A DNA stretch of 64,000 nucleotides from Flavobacterium sp. BFFFF1 (GCF_002256285.1 NZ_NKJE01000002.1:55567-119566); one strand, 5' to 3'; counted from the stretch's first letter, positions 41,195 through 50,867 are shown. A program made the numbers and translations. Notes: a model not told the origin generated them from the sequence alone.

Positions 41195-43027
41195 TTAAGA
41201 TTCAAAACTCTGCATTTCGACCAGCTTTTTATAAATGCCGTTGTATACGAGCAATTCTTCGTGCTTGCCCATTTCGACGATTTTTCCTTTTTGCATCACA
41301 ACAATCACGTCTGCCTTCTGGATGGTTGACAACCGGTGTGCAATGACAATGGAAGTTCGGTTTTGCATCATATTTTCCAAAGCGACCTGCACAAATTTTT
41401 CGCTTTCTGTATCCAATGCTGACGTCGCTTCGTCCAGGATCATAATTGGCGGGTTTTTCAAAACGGCACGTGCAATGCTAAGCCTTTGTTTTTGTCCACC
41501 TGAAAGTTTGTTTCCGCTGTCGCCGATATTGGTGTAAATTCCGTCCGGTAAGTCGGCCACGAATTCATAGGCATTGGCAACTTTCAGCGCGTTGATGACA
41601 TCATCATCCGTAGCCTCAAGGTTGCCAAGGCGGATATTGTCCCTGATTGTCCCGTTAAACATGATGCTGTCCTGGGTTACAAGACCGGTCAGGTTGCGTA
41701 GTGACTGCATTGTGACATCCTTGATGTTGTGGCCGTCGATTAGGATTGCGCCACTATTGACATCATAAAAACGGGTCAACAGGTTTGCAATCGTGCTTTT
41801 GCCACTTCCGGATTGTCCTACCAGCGCCACGGTTTTTCCTTTCGGAATGGAGAGTGAAAAATCCTTGAGGACGGCATCTTTTCCATAAGAAAAATCAATA
41901 TTTTTCAATATGATTTCGTTCTCGAAATGCTGTAGGTCATGCGCGTCGGGCTTGTCGGTAATCGTATTTTCCACTTCCAGAACTTCGAAGACCCTTTCGG
42001 CAGCGGCCAAGCCATTTTTGACCTGATAGGAAGCTTTGGATATCGATTTTGCGGGCGTCAGGATGTTGTATGCCAGGGCAATGTAAGCGATAAACAATTC
42101 GCCGTCCAGCGACTTATCAACCAAAACCAGGTTGCCACCGTAAAACAATAGTATGGAAATGACGATGATCCCCAGGAATTCCGACATCGGTGAAGCCAGA
42201 TTGTTCTTCTTTCCAATGCTGTTCGTGAGCTTGTACAAGCGGTTGATAGAATCGTTAAAGGTGTTCCTGAAATGATTTTCAGCATTATAGCCTTTTACGA
42301 CTTTCAGGCCGGAAAGTGTTTCTTCAACGACCGAAATCAGGTAGCCGTTCTCCTGTTGTGCCTTAATTGATTTGCCTTTTAACGATTTTCCAATCCTGGA
42401 AATAATAAAACCGGAAACCGGGATGAATATAAAAACAAACAATGTTAGTTTCCAGCTGATGTTAATCATCGCAATCAACGAGAAAAGGATGGTCAAGGGT
42501 TCTTTTACAATCAATTCCAAAACCATAAAAAACGAGTTTTGCACTTCATTTACGTCGCCGAGCATGCGTGCCATCACGTCGCCTTTCCGCTTCTCAGAAT
42601 AGTAAGGCACCGGAAGTTCGATGATTTTTCTAAACATTTTTTCCCGCAGATCACGCAGTACGCCGGTTTTGACTTTTGTCAGGTGTTGCAATCCCAGATA
42701 GCCGAACAGGTTTTTAAAAAGAAATGTAATCACCACCAACGAAACCGTCAGTAACAGCGCATAATTAGGGCCATAGGAATCGGAAAAATATTTCACATAA
42801 TAGAAAAGCGTGTCGTTGAGATACGTATCAATATGAAGTAAACCGTTATAGTGCGGCAGCTCAGTCACTTTCTTCTCATTGCCAAACAGCACTTTCAACA
42901 CGGGAAAAATCATCACCATGCCGATGGTCCCGAAAAGCGCATATAAAATATTATGGACGACATTCCATACCACATGCGTTTTATACTTCTTCGCAAAAGG
43001 GATAATCTTTTTTATATTCTCGTCCAT
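41195..43027 (-). CDS. MsbA-type ABC exporter (fused permease-ATPase)
   Basis: 610 residues. It has an N-terminal six-helix transmembrane domain (about 1-330) and an ATPase domain with Walker A GQSGSGKST, Q-loop, signature LSGGQKQR and Walker B/H-loop region MILDEATSALD...AHRLST. Half-transporter expected to work as a homodimer, flipping lipids, LPS precursors or drugs. It begins on the base after the phospho-sugar mutase stop, so the two are one operon. Confidence 0.93.
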   Translation of the reverse strand: MDENIKKIIPFAKKYKTHVVWNVVHNILYALFGTIGMVMIFPVLKVLFGNEKKVTELPHYNGLLHIDTYLNDTLFYYVKYFSDSYGPNYALLLTVSLVVITFLFKNLFGYLGLQHLTKVKTGVLRDLREKMFRKIIELPVPYYSEKRKGDVMARMLGDVNEVQNSFFMVLELIVKEPLTILFSLIAMINISWKLTLFVFIFIPVSGFIISRIGKSLKGKSIKAQQENGYLISVVEETLSGLKVVKGYNAENHFRNTFNDSINRLYKLTNSIGKKNNLASPMSEFLGIIVISILLFYGGNLVLVDKSLDGELFIAYIALAYNILTPAKSISKASYQVKNGLAAAERVFEVLEVENTITDKPDAHDLQHFENEIILKNIDFSYGKDAVLKDFSLSIPKGKTVALVGQSGSGKSTIANLLTRFYDVNSGAILIDGHNIKDVTMQSLRNLTGLVTQDSIMFNGTIRDNIRLGNLEATDDDVINALKVANAYEFVADLPDGIYTNIGDSGNKLSGGQKQRLSIARAVLKNPPIMILDEATSALDTESEKFVQVALENMMQNRTSIVIAHRLSTIQKADVIVVMQKGKIVEMGKHEELLVYNGIYKKLVEMQSFES

Positions 43028-44752
43028 CTATTGTATTCCTAAGTCGGAAATGATATGTTTTATTTTGGAATCAAGTTGTAGTTCCGCTTCCGCGAATTCG
43101 CCAACATTGGAAATTTCAGCATTGACGCTGATATAAAACTTAATTTTCGGTTCTGTCCCGGACGGTCTGGCTGCAATTTTAGCGCCATCTTCGGTATAAT
43201 AAATCAACACGTCGGATTTGGGAATGTCCATCGTTGTTTCCTCACCGGTCAACAGGTTTTTCGCAACTGATGTTTTGTAATCTTCTACGACAATCACGCG
43301 CTCGCCGTTGAGCTCCTTGATTGGGTTTTCGCGCAAATCCACCATCATTTGGTTGATTTCGGCCAAACCTTCAATGCCTTTTTTGGTCAGTGACACGAGA
43401 TATTCCTTAAAAAATCCAAAGTCAACATACATCTGGAGCAATTCATTGTAAACGGAACTGCCTTTGGCTTTGGCCAATGCAGCAATTTCGCATACCAACA
43501 AAGTGGCCGCAACAGCATCCTTATCGCGAACCGCATCGCCGACCATAAATCCGAAACTTTCCTCGCCGCCGCCGATAAACTGCAGTTCAGGAAAATCCTT
43601 GATCATCTTTGCAATCCATTTAAAACCGGTTAACCCGACTTTACACTCCACCCCATACGCTGTCGCGAGTTCCATCATCATTGGAGTAGAGACAATTGTC
43701 GATCCCACAAATTGTTTACCGTTTATCTTTCCGGCCTTACGCCACTGTTCCAAAAGGAAGTGCGTCATCAGCACCATGGTCTGGTTGCCATTCAGCAAGA
43801 TCATTTTACCGTCGTTATCGCGGACGGCAACGCCCAAGCGGTCACAATCAGGATCAGTTCCCACAACGATATCGGCATTCAGTTTATCTGCCAATGCCAA
43901 TGCCATTGTCAAGGCTTCAGGCTCCTCAGGATTTGGCGATTTTACAGTGGGGAAATCACCATTGGGAACGGCCTGTTCAGGTACGATATGCACATTTTTG
44001 TAACCCGCCTGTTCCAAAACACCCGGAACCGCGGTAATCGAAGTACCATGCAGAGAAGTAAACACGATTTGCAATGCGTCTTTGGCACTTTGAGGCGTAT
44101 TAAAACTGGCATTTTCAATTGACGATTTTTTAAAAGCCTCGTCAACGTCATGACCGATATATTCGATTAAATCGCTATTGGCTTCAAATTTTATCGCACT
44201 GTATTCCGTCGCTTCAATCACTTTAATGATTTCACCATCCTGCGGTGGTACGAGCTGTCCGCCATCTTCCCAATAGACTTTGTAGCCATTGTATTCCGGC
44301 GGATTGTGCGAAGCCGTCAATACAATTCCCGCCTGGCATTTCAGGTATTTCAGTGCAAAAGACAATTCTGGTGTCGGCCTTAATTCAGAGAAAAGATACA
44401 CTTTGATTCCATTGGCAGAAAACACATCGGCAACGGTTTTTGCGAGCGTATCGCTGTTGTGGCGGCAGTCATACGCGATTGCCACGCTGAGGTCTTTTCC
44501 GGGAAATGCGCGGTGCATGTAATCCGAGAGTCCCTGTGTGTTTTTTCCAAGCGTGTATTTGTTGATGCGGTTTGTACCCACACCCATCACGCCGCGCATT
44601 CCGCCGGTCCCGAATTCGAGGTTTTTATAAAAACTTTCTTCGAGTTCTTTAGGAGAATCGGTCATCATTTTCTTAATGGTTTCCTGCGTTGCCTTGTCGA
44701 AAACCGATGTCAGCCACTCGTTGGCCTTGTTAAAAATCTGTTGTTTGTCCAT
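43028..44752 (-). CDS. Phospho-sugar mutase (phosphoglucomutase/phosphomannomutase)
   Basis: 574 residues from the ATG at 44752. An upstream in-frame ATG at 44788 adds 12 residues, but MDKQQIFNKANEWL fits the family start better. Motifs in order: catalytic serine loop TASHNPPEYNGYK, metal loop GTDPDCDRLG, sugar loop GGEESFGF, phosphate loop RPSGTEPKIKFY. Interconverts hexose-1- and hexose-6-phosphates for nucleotide-sugar supply. Operon with the ABC exporter behind it. Confidence 0.92.
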   Translation of the reverse strand: MDKQQIFNKANEWLTSVFDKATQETIKKMMTDSPKELEESFYKNLEFGTGGMRGVMGVGTNRINKYTLGKNTQGLSDYMHRAFPGKDLSVAIAYDCRHNSDTLAKTVADVFSANGIKVYLFSELRPTPELSFALKYLKCQAGIVLTASHNPPEYNGYKVYWEDGGQLVPPQDGEIIKVIEATEYSAIKFEANSDLIEYIGHDVDEAFKKSSIENASFNTPQSAKDALQIVFTSLHGTSITAVPGVLEQAGYKNVHIVPEQAVPNGDFPTVKSPNPEEPEALTMALALADKLNADIVVGTDPDCDRLGVAVRDNDGKMILLNGNQTMVLMTHFLLEQWRKAGKINGKQFVGSTIVSTPMMMELATAYGVECKVGLTGFKWIAKMIKDFPELQFIGGGEESFGFMVGDAVRDKDAVAATLLVCEIAALAKAKGSSVYNELLQMYVDFGFFKEYLVSLTKKGIEGLAEINQMMVDLRENPIKELNGERVIVVEDYKTSVAKNLLTGEETTMDIPKSDVLIYYTEDGAKIAARPSGTEPKIKFYISVNAEISNVGEFAEAELQLDSKIKHIISDLGIQ

Positions 44753-44929
44753 GGTGTGCTTATTTTTAGGAGCTGTTTGCTTCGCCAATTCGCTTTGCTC
44801 GTGTCCCGGTTTCGCTTTTATCTTGCTTTCGTTCCGAAGTTTCGGGACTGTAGTAAGGATACCGGATCTCTCGAAACGTGGGGAGGAGGGCTAGGCTTAC
44901 TTCGTACCAGTTATTTATTGCGCTTTATT
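44753..44929. other. Intergenic stretch with degenerate repeat-like sequence
   Basis: 177 bases between the mutase and ORF6N genes with short GC-rich segments such as GTTTCGGGACTG and GGGGAGGAGGGCTAGGC. It shares the word GGGCTA with the dispersed element ends (compare 57890-57895) but has no AGCGGACAGC. No gene or terminator that I can support. Confidence 0.3.
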
Positions 44930-45418
44930 TTACTTTTTATATCCGATTTTCGTTCTTTCGCTTTTATCTTTAGAATCTTTATCGACAAGATAGTTAAGCG
45001 CTTTGTAAATGTCGGGAAATTGTTTTTCGATTTCCTCAATTCTCAGTTTTAACTCCCCGTAAGTTAATGAAAATTGCCGGATTGTTATAAATGCCCGTAT
45101 GATGGAAATATTGATTTCAATTGCCTTTTCGCTGTTCAAAACACTGGAAAGCATTGCAACGCCTTGCTCTGTAAAGGCAAAAGGTTGCGCACCGCCTAAT
45201 AAACTTTTTGATGGTATCACAGATTGTGACACCAGGTGATTGATTTCAATTTCAGATAACACAAACATAAAATCGGACGGAAAACGACCCAAATTTCTGC
45301 GTACCGCCTGTTTTAATACACGTGTCTCGGTTTGATACAATACCGCCAAATCAAAATCGAGCATCACTTTCTGACCTCTGATGTCGAAAATCTTATTTTG
45401 GATAATTTCTAATTGCAT
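44930..45418 (-). CDS. ORF6N domain protein (phage-type KilA-N-like)
   Basis: 162 residues. The ORF6N core fills residues 1-105: IFDIRGQKVMLDFDLAVLYQTETRVLKQAVRRN, RFPSDFMFVLSEIEI and AFTEQGVAMLSSVLNS. The C-terminal part is helical. The domain is best known from phage antirepressor-like and mobile DNA proteins and binds DNA. It starts 2 bases after the GT2 stop on the same strand, looking like a small cargo gene joined to the operon. No other phage gene is near. Confidence 0.88.
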   Translation of the reverse strand: MQLEIIQNKIFDIRGQKVMLDFDLAVLYQTETRVLKQAVRRNLGRFPSDFMFVLSEIEINHLVSQSVIPSKSLLGGAQPFAFTEQGVAMLSSVLNSEKAIEINISIIRAFITIRQFSLTYGELKLRIEEIEKQFPDIYKALNYLVDKDSKDKSERTKIGYKK

Positions 45419-45420
45419 GT

Positions 45421-46377
45421 TTAAAAATTAACTTCCTCAGATATTTTGTATCGTCCTTCATTGCTTTTTGTTCGCAGGATAATTTCACCCAAAAATCCTG
45501 CCAGGAACAATTGCGTCCCGATAATCATCGTCGCCAATGCAATATAAAACCACGGATTTTCCGTCACTAGCACCGTTGGTTTGTGATTGTATAAACGAAT
45601 CAGTTTGTTGATTCCGATAAATCCTGCGGCAAAAAAACCGATGATAAACATCAACGAACCCAATGCGCCGAAAAGGTGCATCGGTCTTTTTCCAAAACGC
45701 GATAAGAACCAGATTGTAATCAAATCCAGGAATCCGTTTACAAAACGGTCCATCCCGAATTTCGTTTCGCCATATTTCCGTGCCTGGTGCTTTACTACTT
45801 TTTCGCCGATTTTTTTAAAGCCGGCATTTTTTGCCAAAACGGGAATGTAGCGGTGCATTTCGCCTGAAACCTCTATATTTTTTACGACGACGTTTTTGTA
45901 GGCTTTCAGTCCGCAATTGAAATCATTCAACTGTACGCCTGATGTTTTCCTCGCCGCCCAGTTGAATAATTTCGAGGGTAGGTTTTTAGAAACCACCGAG
46001 TCATATCTTTTCTTTTTCCAGCCTGATACGAGGTCAAACTTCTGGTTTACGATCATGTCATATAGTTCCGGGATTTCCTCCGGATTGTCCTGCAAGTCGG
46101 CGTCCATTGTGATGATTACGTCGCCTGCTGCTTTTGCAAAACCTGCGTGTAGTGCCTGTGACTTTCCGAAATTTGTCAGGAAGCGGATGCCTTTCACTTC
46201 CGGATTTTCCTCAGATAGTTTCTCAATGATTTCCCAGGAACGATCTGTGCTTCCGTCATCAATAAAAACAATTTCATAGGAAAATTGGTGTGTTTTCATC
46301 ACTGAAACGATCCAGTAATGGAGCTCCAGCAGCGATTCTTCCTCGTTTAGCAGGGGTATTACGATCGATAGATTCAT
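45421..46377 (-). CDS. Family 2 glycosyltransferase with two C-terminal membrane helices
   Basis: 318 residues. GT-A fold: VVIPLLNEEESL start, DDGSTDRSW, the acidic metal site ITMDADLQDNPEE (about 90-100), then amphipathic helices and two transmembrane segments (about 235-260 and 270-295, YIALATMIIGTQLFLAGFLG). Related to DPMS/ArnC-like enzymes that put sugars on a lipid carrier at the inner membrane. Its start overlaps the DUF4199 stop by one base. Confidence 0.92.
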   Translation of the reverse strand: MNLSIVIPLLNEEESLLELHYWIVSVMKTHQFSYEIVFIDDGSTDRSWEIIEKLSEENPEVKGIRFLTNFGKSQALHAGFAKAAGDVIITMDADLQDNPEEIPELYDMIVNQKFDLVSGWKKKRYDSVVSKNLPSKLFNWAARKTSGVQLNDFNCGLKAYKNVVVKNIEVSGEMHRYIPVLAKNAGFKKIGEKVVKHQARKYGETKFGMDRFVNGFLDLITIWFLSRFGKRPMHLFGALGSLMFIIGFFAAGFIGINKLIRLYNHKPTVLVTENPWFYIALATMIIGTQLFLAGFLGEIILRTKSNEGRYKISEEVNF

Positions 46378-46907
46378 TAAATTAAAGCTCTTTTATTTCT
46401 GATTACTAATGCTGCCAAAAATCCAATCAGGCAATCGCGCAACAAATATTTAACTGCCGGGGTGATAATTTCTGAAGGGGTGAAAGGATCGTATTGCGGC
46501 CAGGATTTGACCATTTTTTCAGTTTCTTCTTTTGGTGCCAGATTCTGATTCATCAGTTTGACGTTGAAATCATACATCTGTTGCTTTAACGAAACTTTTG
46601 TTTCTGGAGTCAATACAAACGACGAGACGATGACCGAAAACAAACAAACCATGACGCGGCCGATGAGAATCGTAATGAAATAAGTAGAAAATGATTCCCG
46701 GAAAGTAATGTAGCCTCCGAGTTTTTTACGCGAAATCAGTGCAGCGATGCATCCGAAAACCACCATGCCCAGTGCGGTTGCCATTCCGATCCAGACGTCT
46801 GTAAAGAGTTTTAAGTCAACAAAATAAATGTAAGCAGACACTACTATCAATACAGTTCCCAATACGATTCCAAGCTGCAGGCCTGTTTTTTTTACGATGT
46901 CGCTCAT
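46377..46907 (-). CDS. DUF4199 membrane protein
   Basis: 176 residues with four predicted transmembrane helices (for example VLIVVSAYIYFVDL and LIGFLAALVIRN). Bacteroidota-typical DUF4199; no function is known. Coupled to the GT2 gene by a 1-base overlap, so it may belong to the same surface-sugar pathway. Confidence 0.85.
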   Translation of the reverse strand: MSDIVKKTGLQLGIVLGTVLIVVSAYIYFVDLKLFTDVWIGMATALGMVVFGCIAALISRKKLGGYITFRESFSTYFITILIGRVMVCLFSVIVSSFVLTPETKVSLKQQMYDFNVKLMNQNLAPKEETEKMVKSWPQYDPFTPSEIITPAVKYLLRDCLIGFLAALVIRNKRALI

Positions 46908-47003
46908 GCGTGTTGTTTGGTTTTAATCTGCAAATATAATAATTCCGATGCGCCTGACGAAAAAATACGCAGTGCATATTATTTGAAAAAATAAAGGCAA
47001 GTG

Positions 47004-47033
47004 TTTGTTTATTAAAAAATAATTGTAAATTTG
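47004..47033 (+). promoter_or_regulatory. Promoter of rpmE (L31 type B)
   Basis: TTTG (47004-47007), 18 bases, TAAATTTG (47026-47033); leader about 100 bases. Confidence 0.65.
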
Positions 47034-47139
47034 CAGGCTTAAAATAACAAAGTAAACAAAAAGGCAGTACGGCGTTTATACCTTTCATTTCACGAAAGCT
47101 TCAAAACAAAAGACGGTCATCAAAGAAAAATAATTTACC

Positions 47140-47391
47140 ATGAAAAAAGGAATCCACCCGGAAAATTACAGATTAGTCGCTTTTAAAGACATGTCAAATG
47201 ACGAAGTTTTTATCACAAAGTCGACGGCAGACACTAAAGAAACCATTACTCACGAAGGCGTTGAATATCCGGTTGTGAAAATGGAGATCTCGAGAACATC
47301 TCACCCTTTTTATACTGGTAAATCTAAATTGATCGATACGGCAGGACGTATTGACAAGTTCAAAACCAAATACGCTAAACACATTAAATAA
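47140..47391 (+). CDS. rpmE2: 50S ribosomal protein L31 type B
   Basis: 83 residues. [21 protein letters not shown] and [21 protein letters not shown] are family signatures. It has no Cys pair, so this is the zinc-free type B form. No second, zinc-binding L31 occurs here, so it may be the only L31 gene of the genome or the zinc-starvation paralogue. Preceded by a consensus promoter and followed by a terminator. Confidence 0.96.
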   Translation: MKKGIHPENYRLVAFKDMSNDEVFITKSTADTKETITHEGVEYPVVKMEISRTSHPFYTGKSKLIDTAGRIDKFKTKYAKHIK

Positions 47392-47416
47392 TTTTTACGT
47401 GTTTCAAGATAAAGTA

Positions 47417-47447
47417 AAGCCTTCCGTTTGGAGGGCTTTTTTTATTT
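47417..47447 (+). terminator. Terminator after rpmE2
   Basis: AAGCCTTCC and GGAGGGCTT with a 4-base loop and T run. Confidence 0.8.
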
Positions 47448-47503
47448 AGTACTGAACTGAAATAGTTCGTGAAATAAATTTCGGCTAAAAATTAAGAAAA
47501 AGT

Positions 47504-47616
47504 ATGGTTTTTCCGTAACGCCATGTTTAGGGAAATTGTATTTTGCCTTCAGGGAAGGGGAAACTGTTATCCCTACGGAAAAGTAATGGTTTTTCATTAC
47601 GGTAAATACGTACATT
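47504..47616. promoter_or_regulatory. Structured non-coding element upstream of the GlmU-like gene
   Basis: ATGGTTTTTC is repeated at 47504 and 47586. TTTTCCGTA (47509-47517) and TACGGAAAA (47574-47582) are inverted arms. GTAATG-GTTTTT-CATTAC makes a hairpin at 47583-47600. Further TACG-rich bases follow. The pattern of repeated and inverted words suggests a structured RNA or regulator sites. The rest of the 348-base gap holds no gene. Confidence 0.45.
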
Positions 47617-47697
47617 TTGTTAAAGTTTTGGTATCGTATGATGGATTAAACATTTTGATAATGTAGAACAACGCTTTTTATTTTTACCTCCCGGAAA

Positions 47698-47737
47698 ACT
47701 TTGCTACTTTGGTACTTTGAAACTTTGAAACTTTTAT
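47698..47737 (+). repeat. 8-bp tandem repeat before the GlmU-like start
   Basis: Five units ACTTTGNN at 47698, 47706, 47714, 47722 and 47730 (last one ACTTTTAT). The array ends 3 bases before the ATG at 47740, inside the leader. Confidence 0.8.
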
Positions 47738-47739
47738 TG

Positions 47740-48915
47740 ATGAACTATATCCTTTTTGACGGCACCGTCCGCGACGCATTATTGCCGTTCACATTTACAA
47801 GACCCGTTGCCGATATCCGTATCGGAATCCTTACCATCCGTGAGAAATGGGAGAAATGTCTTGGGTCAACGACCACTACGCTGACTGAAGAGTACTTGTC
47901 TGAAAAATTCCCAATGGTCGAGATGGAAGAGAACGTGATGATCAATGCTTCGTTCCTGCCAAATGATATTTTATCTGAAATGGTAAAAAGCCTCGAGCCC
48001 AGACAGGCTATTTTCAAAGGAGAAGAAGTGATCGCTTTTTTTACAGAAGATACGCAGGAAGAAGTCGATTTTGATGCTTATGAGATTATTGAATTCAACG
48101 ACGACTGTCTCTCCATAGCACATACCTGGGATATTTTTGCTAAAAATGATGCGGCGTTACGCGAGGATTTCGATTTGATCACTGAGGACAGGAAATCGCA
48201 GCCGATTCCGCAAAGCGTCAATGTACTTGGTGCTGAGAATATTTTTATTGAAGAAGGTGCCAAACTCGAGTTTGTGACGTTAAATGCCGCTACCGGACCA
48301 ATCTACATCGGGAAAAATACTGAAATCATGGAAGGCTCGATTATTCGCGGGCCATTTGCCCTTTGCGAAGGAGGACAGGTGAAAATGGGCGCAAAAGTTT
48401 ATGGTGCTACCACTGTCGGGCCGCATTCTAGGATTGGGGGTGAAGTGAGCAACTCAGTGCTGTTTGGCTATTCGAATAAGGGGCATGACGGATTTCTTGG
48501 AAATTCAGTTTTAGGTGAATGGTGTAATCTGGGTGCGGACACGAACAATTCAAACCTGAAGAACAACTACGAAGAAGTGAAATTGTGGAGTTATGAAACA
48601 GAAAGTTTTGCGAAAACAGGGCTGCAGTTTTGCGGATTGATGATGGGTGACCACAGCAAATCCGGGATCAATACGATGTTTAACACCGGAACCGTCGTGG
48701 GTGTGAGTACGAATATCTTTGGGAGCGGTTTCCCACGCAATTTTGTGCCGAGTTTCTCCTGGGGTGGTGCGGCCGGATTTACGACTTATATTACAAAAAA
48801 AGCGTTTGAAACTGCTAAAATTGTAATGTCACGCCGCAATGTTGAATTTGATGAAAAGGAGGCACGCATCCTGGAACACATTTTCGAAGAAACTAAGAAA
48901 TACAGGAACGACTAA
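47740..48915 (+). CDS. GlmU family nucleotidyltransferase/left-handed beta-helix protein
   Basis: 391 residues from the ATG at 47740 (MNYILFDGTVRDALLPFTFTRP). The upstream TTG at 47701 lies in the 8-bp repeat and is unlikely. The N-terminal part resembles NTP_transf_4 and the C-terminal part is hexapeptide beta-helix (turns with GPFALCEGG, GAKVYGATTVGPHSRIGGEV). Likely a sugar nucleotidyltransferase or sugar acetyltransferase; it is not the classic GlmU layout, so substrate is open. A small membrane gene follows 11 bases later. Confidence 0.85.
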   Translation: MNYILFDGTVRDALLPFTFTRPVADIRIGILTIREKWEKCLGSTTTTLTEEYLSEKFPMVEMEENVMINASFLPNDILSEMVKSLEPRQAIFKGEEVIAFFTEDTQEEVDFDAYEIIEFNDDCLSIAHTWDIFAKNDAALREDFDLITEDRKSQPIPQSVNVLGAENIFIEEGAKLEFVTLNAATGPIYIGKNTEIMEGSIIRGPFALCEGGQVKMGAKVYGATTVGPHSRIGGEVSNSVLFGYSNKGHDGFLGNSVLGEWCNLGADTNNSNLKNNYEEVKLWSYETESFAKTGLQFCGLMMGDHSKSGINTMFNTGTVVGVSTNIFGSGFPRNFVPSFSWGGAAGFTTYITKKAFETAKIVMSRRNVEFDEKEARILEHIFEETKKYRND

Positions 48916-48926
48916 AATAGAAAACT

Positions 48927-49259
48927 ATGCTTGGAATATTATTTATCATTTTCATCGGGAAATATTTTTATAAACTGGCGGAAGAATTCAGGCAGAACAA
49001 ATGGTTGTATGCCATTCTCGGGATTGTGATCTACTATGCCGGTACGGCCGTCGCCGGAGTGATTTTAGGACTGATGGATGCGTTTTTTGGATTGGATATC
49101 GATTGGGATAATACCATATTGATGTCAATCGTAGCGCTTCCCTTTGGAATTGGTGCCTGTGTGCTCGTGTATTATTTGTTGCGTAAAAAATGGCAACGTG
49201 AATATGTGATTCCTGAAGACGAGATCCTTAAAATTGGCAACGATGAAAGTGATTTGTAA
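48927..49259 (+). CDS. Small membrane protein of unknown function
   Basis: 110 residues. Predicted helices at about 1-15, 27-50 (LYAILGIVIYYAGTAVAGVILG) and 65-90 (SIVALPFGIGACVLVYYLL), then an acidic tail. No recognised domain. It follows the GlmU-like gene by 11 bases, so it is probably in that operon. Its stop lies 3 bases from the stop of the convergent lipoprotein gene. Confidence 0.7.
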   Translation: MLGILFIIFIGKYFYKLAEEFRQNKWLYAILGIVIYYAGTAVAGVILGLMDAFFGLDIDWDNTILMSIVALPFGIGACVLVYYLLRKKWQREYVIPEDEILKIGNDESDL

Positions 49260-49262
49260 TGT

Positions 49263-50867
49263 TTAAGCCTTTTTTACCCTTTTGAGGCTGACCAGATTTA
49301 ACGGATTGATGCCAAGCCCTTGGACATTCTTCAATGTAAAACGGGCCACCTTATCATAAAACAACGGAATTACAGGTGCTTCATCGATTACCAGTTTATC
49401 CATTTTGGCGTAAAGCGCGTATCGTTTCTCATTGTCCGTTTCCTTTGATGCCAATTCGTAAAGGCGGTCAAATTCATCGTTTTTGAAATGGGTGTAATTG
49501 GGTCCTTCCGGTGCGAAATTCTTGCTGTAAAAAAGCGATAGATAATTCTCAGCATCAGGATAATCGGCAATCCAGCTCGCACGGAAAAACGAAACTTTTC
49601 CTGTGGAAATTGCAGTTCTTAGCGTGGAAGGCGGACTTACATCAACCTGTACATCCAGGCCAATTTTCTGCCATTCTTTCTGCAAAAATTCTCCAATGTC
49701 GATGTAAGAGGCATTCGTGCTCAATGTTACTTTCGGATTTTGATCGCCGGTTGCTTTCTGATATGCTGCAATTAACTGCCGCGCTTTCTCTGGATTGTAG
49801 TCGTAGCCTTTAATGTTGTTAAATCCGGGCAGGCCAGCCGGAATCATGCCATTTACTGCTGGAATCCCCATATTATTTCGCAGGTACAAAATCATCTTGC
49901 TGCGGTCAAAACCGTAGTTCAGTGCCTGGCGTATGCGCTTGTCCAGTACCGCCTTGTCTGTGCCATCCATGCGAAAACCAAGGTATTCTGTATTAAGGTA
50001 AGGGCTTGTAACAAGGTTTACTTTGTCTGTGTATTTGGATTGTAGCTGGCCTTTTTGGGTTAGGATTTCGTTCGTATATGAAGGATCGAGGCCTGAAGTA
50101 AAGTCGATGTTGCCCTGGACAAACTGTAAGAAACCGCTTTGCCGGTCGGGAAGGAATGTGATGGCAACCGCTTCCAGGTAGGGGAGGCGTACCCCATTTT
50201 CGTCTTTTTCAAAATAAATGGGGTTTTTGCGCAATACCAATTTTACGTTTTCTTCCCAGAGTTTAAAACGAAACGGACCAGTACCGACAGGATGTGAACG
50301 AAAATCTCCACCATAAAAATCTACAGCTTCTTTTGGTACTACCGAAGCATATTTCATTGCCAGAAGGCCCAGGAAAGCTGGAAATGCCTTGGTCAGTTTG
50401 ATTTTAAACACGGAATCACTTACCGTTTTCAGGCTTTCCACATTTTGCATGATCCAGCTTCCGGGTGAGGCCACTTTTTCGTCGGTGAGGCGCTTCAGGC
50501 TGTATTCGAAGTCGGCGGCGTTGACGGTGCGTGTGGAATCTTTACCAAATACGGCGTCTTTGTGGAAATAAACATCATTGCGTAATGTAAACGTATACGT
50601 CCTGCCATCGGGAGAAATGGTCCATGATTTTGCAATATCTGGTTGAATGTGCAGGCTGTCGTCGAGTTGAACCAGCCCATTGTAAAGCTGGTTACAGGGC
50701 CAGATCATCGCCTGGTTTTTAGAGAATGCGGGATCGAGCGAGCTTATGGTTGCAATTTCGTTGTAGCGGAAAACCAATTTGTCTTTTTTAGAATTGTCGG
50801 CTTTGCTGCAGGCAAAAAGCGCGAACGCTATACAAAATATTGATATGTAGCGGATTATAAATTTCAT
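49263..50867 (-). CDS. Peptide ABC transporter substrate-binding lipoprotein (SBP family 5)
   Basis: 534 residues from the ATG at 50867, giving a lipoprotein signal (IAFALFAC-SKADN). An upstream open frame of 72 codons has no signal and overlaps the dispersed element. Family 5 features: LQPDIAKSWTISPDGRTYTFTLR, the ADFEYSLKR signature region and the Pro-Gly rich FPAFLGLLAM core. Binds oligopeptides or related ligands at the membrane. No permease genes are beside it, so the transporter is elsewhere or the protein is orphan. Confidence 0.9.
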   Translation of the reverse strand: MKFIIRYISIFCIAFALFACSKADNSKKDKLVFRYNEIATISSLDPAFSKNQAMIWPCNQLYNGLVQLDDSLHIQPDIAKSWTISPDGRTYTFTLRNDVYFHKDAVFGKDSTRTVNAADFEYSLKRLTDEKVASPGSWIMQNVESLKTVSDSVFKIKLTKAFPAFLGLLAMKYASVVPKEAVDFYGGDFRSHPVGTGPFRFKLWEENVKLVLRKNPIYFEKDENGVRLPYLEAVAITFLPDRQSGFLQFVQGNIDFTSGLDPSYTNEILTQKGQLQSKYTDKVNLVTSPYLNTEYLGFRMDGTDKAVLDKRIRQALNYGFDRSKMILYLRNNMGIPAVNGMIPAGLPGFNNIKGYDYNPEKARQLIAAYQKATGDQNPKVTLSTNASYIDIGEFLQKEWQKIGLDVQVDVSPPSTLRTAISTGKVSFFRASWIADYPDAENYLSLFYSKNFAPEGPNYTHFKNDEFDRLYELASKETDNEKRYALYAKMDKLVIDEAPVIPLFYDKVARFTLKNVQGLGINPLNLVSLKRVKKA

